This document shows, piece by piece, positions 31,938 to 36,017 of a stretch of 36,017 bases of DNA (position 1 is the stretch's first letter; every line of letters begins with the position of its first letter). The position numbers and the translations under genes were made by a program. Origin of the DNA: Erysipelotrichia bacterium (lineage in GTDB: Bacteria; Bacillota_I; Bacilli_A; Erysipelotrichales; Erysipelotrichaceae); NCBI GenBank assembly GCA_030525245.1, contig JAUNFB010000011.1, positions 1 through 36,017 on the forward strand, given 5' to 3'. Below the pieces are notes generated by a model. It saw only the letters and a program-made list of their open reading frames with translations. It ran no database searches and was not told the origin of the DNA.

Positions 31938-34710
31938 TTACTTTTTTTCTTTTGTGAATTAAAATAACCACAAATAAAGCAGAAATAAACGTTGTCAAGA
32001 CAAACACATTTATTTGAACATCTCCTGTTTCGGCAACCGGACTATCATTTATAACTATAGTTATCATTTCATTACTATTTTTAAAAGCAAATTTATCATT
32101 ATTCAACCTATATCCATTCGGTGCTTTTGTTTCTCGGGCATAATAGCCGTCTTCTCTGAAAAACAATTCGAATTCCACCTTTCCATCTTGATCGGTCGTT
32201 TTCACAGCTTGCCTACCATAAACATCTTGAACAATTTCATCATTATTGTCAAAAATTGTAATTTCACAGTTACTCAAAATCTTATTTTGATCATTAATAT
32301 CTCTTTTTATTAGTGCAACATGAATAATTTTAGGGCAGGATATAATCTGTGCTCTGTCATTTATATCGGCATGAGATGTCAATAATTTTCCCTGTTCGTC
32401 AAAAAGATATTCAAAAACAACATATTCATTTCCCTCTTCAGCAATAAAATTGAATTCGGCTGTTAATTCAACTTGCTCCTTTTCGGCGACAAAAGTTTCC
32501 GTATATTCAGCTAGTTTTTCATTTATATTTTGTACATTATAAATGTAGCCTTTTACTGTATATTTTTTGTTTTGTGTTAATTTTTCAATTATCACTTCAT
32601 CAAAGACTTCTTTTTCACCATATTTGTTGACTTTTCTGCCATCCGCAAATGAAGCATAAGTTTTTATGGATGGTTGATATTCATCAATCATATAAATAAT
32701 AACAAACTCATCTTTTTTGGCTTCTACAGTGAAACAGACATCCTTACTTGTCAAATATCCTTGAGGCGTTTCTTTTTCATGTATTCTATATGTTTTGCCC
32801 TGCCGCAAATAAGAAGATATATCAATAGGTTCCGTCGCAGTAACAAATTCGGCTAAGAGTCCATTATCATCATATAGTTCCAATATTGCTTTTTCCACAG
32901 GATTACCGGCAGTATCAACCTTAGCTATTTTATACAAAATCGGTTCATCTTTCGTCTCTATTGTCACTGTCTCCTTTTCATTCAGTTCAATTTCAACAAC
33001 TTTTTTATCAATCAAGTAACCTAACGGAGAACTTTCTTCCCTGATAAAATATTTACCCGGAGCAAGAGCTATAGTATTTGACAAGTTATTTTCTCCGACA
33101 ATTAATTGTGCATATTCTTCAGCGTTATTTATTTTTGCTCTGAGCGTACAATCGGCATCAAGATAAACATAATACAAAGCACCTTTTACGCTTATTTTTG
33201 ACAATTCATTGGTCGACGTTTTTCGCAGATTTAAATACGCCTCTTTATACTCCGTCAAACTGTATCCGGCTTCTACAGTATAACTTAGAGGTGTAACTCC
33301 ATCGGCTTTAACAATTGTAATGCCTCCGGCAACATCTTTAGTCACCCGAATCATAAAATCATCAGCTTTAGCATAACCTTTAGGCACAAGCGTCTCGCTT
33401 ACCACATAAGTACCCGGAATCATAATATTACTTTTACTGCCCTTATGGTAAAACAGTTTGTCACCGCCTACCCTGTAACTATCATCATACCAACAAATTC
33501 CTCTTTCATTGGTTTTTAATACCCAAGTTCTCATAGGTTTAATATTTTCGGCAGAAGGCACATCTTTTATTACTGTATTGTAATATTTAACAGTAAATTG
33601 TGCTCCGGCGATTCTTTCTGAAGAAGTCCCCGATTTAGTTAAAATGACATTAATCGGGTCAAATTGCGCCTCTAATTCCATAGTCACATTCTGTTTATCA
33701 TAATCTGTTTCTGCCAATGTATAACCGAAAAACATGTCCTGCTCATTACTATGCTGTTGCGAATGCTGCCAAGCATAAACAATAAAATTATCCGGCACAT
33801 TTTCGGCAGTTAAAACATAATTCCAAAAATCATAAAATCCGGACACCGGTGCCTGTAATTTCCATTTACCGTTATCTTTCCCCCAAGCCCGCGATAAAGC
33901 CACATGAGTGATAAAAGCCGCCAATCCGTCTTTTCCGCTATAACCACCGGTATATTGAGTACTGCCGTTTCTGGACATAAACGGGCTATAATATCTGCCA
34001 TTGGAGAAACCTGCCCATTGCTGCGGACCGCTCCGGCCATAGTACATTATCTTATAGATTAATTCATTAGAATATCCAGCCACGGTTTTACCGTTTCGAT
34101 CCAAAATAATCGCATCGGAAACATCCAAGGTATGTGATCCGAATCCGGCTATTTGACAAGGAGAATCAACTTCCGCAATGCCGCATTCAAACACACCGGT
34201 GCCATAAGTTGTCGACCACAATTTGTATTGGTTATTGCTGAAATAATTTCCGCTGCTGTTTTTACCGTATAAAACCGTCGCCGTATTGACAGTAATAACC
34301 GTCGGTTTAGGAGTATATGATTTTAATTCAACATACTTAATCATATCTGCTTTACCGATCAGTGCCGCATCATCAGGTTGCTTAGTCAAATTAACGGTAT
34401 AAACATCATCGGCTAAGCCTGTTAATTCATTACTGTCTGTTCTTTTCAACAATGCTTTGCCGTTTTCATCTATAACAAATACTCCAACAGTCTCGGAAGC
34501 GGAATTCTTAACTGTGTATTCTGCTCCCGCCATCGAATATAATTCACTGCCTGCTAACTCTACAAAATCTTTACAATCCGCACTTAATTCAACCGTCAAA
34601 GTTAAAGTATTGCCTTGCTTGTCAGTGGTTCCGCTAACATCACTTACATTAAAATTCAAACAACCGCAAATAAAAATTCCTATCAGAATCCATTTGACCA
34701 ACTTATTCAT
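31918..34710 (-). CDS. Large cell-wall adhesin with CnaB/SpaA and VaFE domains
   Basis: 930 aa. After a signal peptide (about 1-27) come a CnaB-like region (about 35-130) and a region like Gram-positive thioester domains (about 145-300; VFECGIAEVDSPC, IMYYGRSGP, ITHVALSRAWG). Three CnaB/SpaA units follow (about 350-480, 490-588, 590-677), each with a likely isopeptide Lys (359, 497, 597) and a Glu in an E-x2-4-P-x-GY motif. A VaFE ester-bond domain (about 679-795) has Thr 684 and Gln 788, and a last CnaB unit (about 797-888) precedes the sorting signal VAETGD (892-897), helix and basic tail. Probably sortase-anchored; ligand unknown. GAGAGG lies 7 bases before the ATG. Confidence 0.88.
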   Translation of the reverse strand: MNKLVKWILIGIFICGCLNFNVSDVSGTTDKQGNTLTLTVELSADCKDFVELAGSELYSMAGAEYTVKNSASETVGVFVIDENGKALLKRTDSNELTGLADDVYTVNLTKQPDDAALIGKADMIKYVELKSYTPKPTVITVNTATVLYGKNSSGNYFSNNQYKLWSTTYGTGVFECGIAEVDSPCQIAGFGSHTLDVSDAIILDRNGKTVAGYSNELIYKIMYYGRSGPQQWAGFSNGRYYSPFMSRNGSTQYTGGYSGKDGLAAFITHVALSRAWGKDNGKWKLQAPVSGFYDFWNYVLTAENVPDNFIVYAWQHSQQHSNEQDMFFGYTLAETDYDKQNVTMELEAQFDPINVILTKSGTSSERIAGAQFTVKYYNTVIKDVPSAENIKPMRTWVLKTNERGICWYDDSYRVGGDKLFYHKGSKSNIMIPGTYVVSETLVPKGYAKADDFMIRVTKDVAGGITIVKADGVTPLSYTVEAGYSLTEYKEAYLNLRKTSTNELSKISVKGALYYVYLDADCTLRAKINNAEEYAQLIVGENNLSNTIALAPGKYFIREESSPLGYLIDKKVVEIELNEKETVTIETKDEPILYKIAKVDTAGNPVEKAILELYDDNGLLAEFVTATEPIDISSYLRQGKTYRIHEKETPQGYLTSKDVCFTVEAKKDEFVIIYMIDEYQPSIKTYASFADGRKVNKYGEKEVFDEVIIEKLTQNKKYTVKGYIYNVQNINEKLAEYTETFVAEKEQVELTAEFNFIAEEGNEYVVFEYLFDEQGKLLTSHADINDRAQIISCPKIIHVALIKRDINDQNKILSNCEITIFDNNDEIVQDVYGRQAVKTTDQDGKVEFELFFREDGYYARETKAPNGYRLNNDKFAFKNSNEMITIVINDSPVAETGDVQINVFVLTTFISALFVVILIHKRKKVIKKASS

Positions 34711-34752
34711 TCATTTACCTCTCTTCATTCAAGTACAAATAATTTTTACCAA

Positions 34753-34784
34753 TTAAAAAGACAAGTCTAAACTTGCCTTTTTAA
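34753..34784 (-). terminator. Terminator between the repeat protein and the adhesin
   Basis: On the minus strand AAAAAGGCAAGT and ACTTGTCTTTTT form a stem with one mismatch and a 4-base loop. The adhesin must therefore be at least partly transcribed from a promoter between 34711 and 34753, which I could not place with confidence. Confidence 0.8.
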
Positions 34785-34833
34785 TATGCGTACTAATTAA
34801 TTAGCAATTAATACCACTATTTCCTAAATATTA

Positions 34834-35952
34834 TCAGTCGCAAATGTTTTCCCAATGCCCAATTTCCTGTTGCTTCGGTTGATCGACAACCCAAACTTGG
34901 TAACTATATGCTTCGCAATCTATTATCCATTGTTCTTCCCAAACAGCCGGTTTATCAACAACCCAAATTACTTCATCATAAGCCTCTCGGTCAACAACTT
35001 TGTGTTCGTTAGTATATCGCCAATCAGGTTTGATTAAAAACCCCTTAACCCAATTGCCTAAAGTTGCCCCATACTCTGCAGGACTCATTCCCATTTCCTC
35101 CAATTCGTAAGATGCTATTACAAACCGCACTTCATTTGTCTCATCATAATAACTGTACCAATAAAATTTCTCGCTGTCCCATTCCATATGACTTATTTCC
35201 TCATGATGAATTGTTTCATAATGACCTACTTCATCAGAAATTAAAACCCACTGCCAATGACCTTGTTGCTCGACATTTATTGTTGCGTAATGTCCCTTTT
35301 CCGCAATTTCCTCTCGATCCACAACCCAAAGCAATCGACAACCGTCTTTGTTTTCCATACTTTCATCAATCACATCAATTGTCATTTCATCTTGAATGGT
35401 TTCCAAAGTGCGAGGATTAACCGCTTTTACCGTTAAATAATATTTCCCCATTTCAGATGTGTCGACATTACATTCCACAATCAATTGCCAATCGATAATA
35501 TTTATCACCGAATACCACTCATCTTCTTCGAAATAATCATTCAGGTGCAAAACAATATTTTTTTCCTTCATAAGTATTTGCGGATGAGCTTCAACAACTT
35601 TTATTATTTTTTTATATTCTTTAACCAATTCTTTATCACCGTTATTAATCGCTGTTACAGTATAAGTTATCTCATAATCACCTATTTTTGACAGATCAAT
35701 TGTTTCCGGTTCAATGTTCACAACTCCATTATAGCCTTGAACCAATTTCCAACCAGACCATTGTTCGTTTAATTTTTGAAACAATTCGATTTCATCATCC
35801 TCGGGATTAAACCATATTTTTAAGCGTTCATAAACTTCTTCATCACTTAGACGGTTATAAATATAATTCTTTTGACTGCCGATTACCAACCCAATAATGA
35901 TAAGCACCGACATAGCACCGACAAAAAGTAATTTTTTTCTCTTATTAGCCAT
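34834..35952 (-). CDS. Membrane-anchored protein with Ig-like region and Trp/Val-rich repeats
   Basis: 372 aa. An N-terminal anchor helix (KLLFVGAMSVLIIIGLVIG) is followed by two DUF5011-like bacterial Ig-type regions (about 75-125 with IGDYEITYTVTA, and 125-205 with MGKYYLTVKAV). Then comes a degenerate tandem repeat built from WVVDxxA, REAYDE and GHYxT/GHWE units (about 208-370). Similar VVDxPA/AYDE repeats occur in surface proteins of gut Bacillota, as far as I recall. No sorting signal is present at the C-terminus, so it is held by the N-terminal helix. GTGAGGATAGTTT precedes the ATG. Upstream neighbour of the adhesin; possible partner. Confidence 0.75.
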   Translation of the reverse strand: MANKRKKLLFVGAMSVLIIIGLVIGSQKNYIYNRLSDEEVYERLKIWFNPEDDEIELFQKLNEQWSGWKLVQGYNGVVNIEPETIDLSKIGDYEITYTVTAINNGDKELVKEYKKIIKVVEAHPQILMKEKNIVLHLNDYFEEDEWYSVINIIDWQLIVECNVDTSEMGKYYLTVKAVNPRTLETIQDEMTIDVIDESMENKDGCRLLWVVDREEIAEKGHYATINVEQQGHWQWVLISDEVGHYETIHHEEISHMEWDSEKFYWYSYYDETNEVRFVIASYELEEMGMSPAEYGATLGNWVKGFLIKPDWRYTNEHKVVDREAYDEVIWVVDKPAVWEEQWIIDCEAYSYQVWVVDQPKQQEIGHWENICD

Positions 35953-36017
35953 AAACTATCCTCACTTTCATATTCAAATATAGTTTTCAAACCGAGAATT
36001 TCCTAAATTTTATTTAA

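Noticed and set aside
34655-34710. Possible lipobox (FICGC) in the adhesin signal peptide
   Set aside because: The position before Cys fits but the -3/-2 residues are unusual, and the C-terminal sorting signal explains surface attachment.
1-36017. CRISPR arrays, tRNA and rRNA genes, TGA recoding
   Set aside because: No regularly spaced repeats or RNA-gene signatures were seen by eye, and TGA is used as stop in several well-supported genes while Trp is read from TGG.

Overview
The window looks like a chromosomal segment of an AT-rich, anaerobic Bacillota. It is most reminiscent of Erysipelotrichia or related gut lineages; this is inferred from gene content and was not tested by a search. Supporting signs are strong GGAGG-type ribosome sites, rubrerythrin and a flavoprotein-rubredoxin for oxygen defence, a Gram-positive wall-anchored adhesin, lipoproteins, and an ori-proximal style gene set (mnmG, yybS-gdpP-rplI-dnaB-walJ, rpsF-ssb-rpsR). 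The standard genetic code is used: TGA acts as stop and TGG as Trp.

Layout. 1-130: end of an unknown plus-strand gene and a shared terminator. 141-3003: a minus-strand nitroreductase plus two Cof-type HAD phosphatases, and a divergent plus-strand HAD mutase/phosphatase. 2969-7217 (minus): an orphan PTS IIA-like protein, a split ThrE-type exporter, UppP, QueT and an RsmF-type rRNA methylase. 7292-8425 (minus): rubrerythrin and Hrb. 8503-14331 (minus): a Sel1-repeat protein, threonine aldolase, MnmG and a lipoprotein. 14390-21408 (minus): a tight six-gene operon, yybS-gdpP-rplI-dnaB-M23 peptidase-walJ, joining c-di-AMP turnover, ribosome, replication and wall functions. A divergent plus gene at 21519 has a promoter that would place the transcript start at its ATG.

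21898-24580 is an accessory patch: a secreted protein and a lipoprotein of unknown function behind a leader carrying mini-ORFs, next to a decayed IS1634-type transposase. 24698-27758 returns to housekeeping: rpsR, ssb, rpsF, pepP, ispD (minus). 27919-30176 (plus) is a membrane-microdomain operon: unknown, NfeD, LURP-one-like, SPFH. A small conserved-looking minus gene and a MATE transporter (again apparently leaderless) follow. The right end (31918-35952, minus) holds a large adhesin with CnaB/SpaA and VaFE ester-bond domains and an upstream membrane-anchored protein with Trp/Val-rich repeats.

Two themes run through the window. First, almost every promoter I can place has an extended -10 (TGn-TATAAT). 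Second, terminators are often embedded in the 3' ends of genes, so that stop codons lie inside hairpins. No tRNA, rRNA, CRISPR array or intact mobile element was seen.
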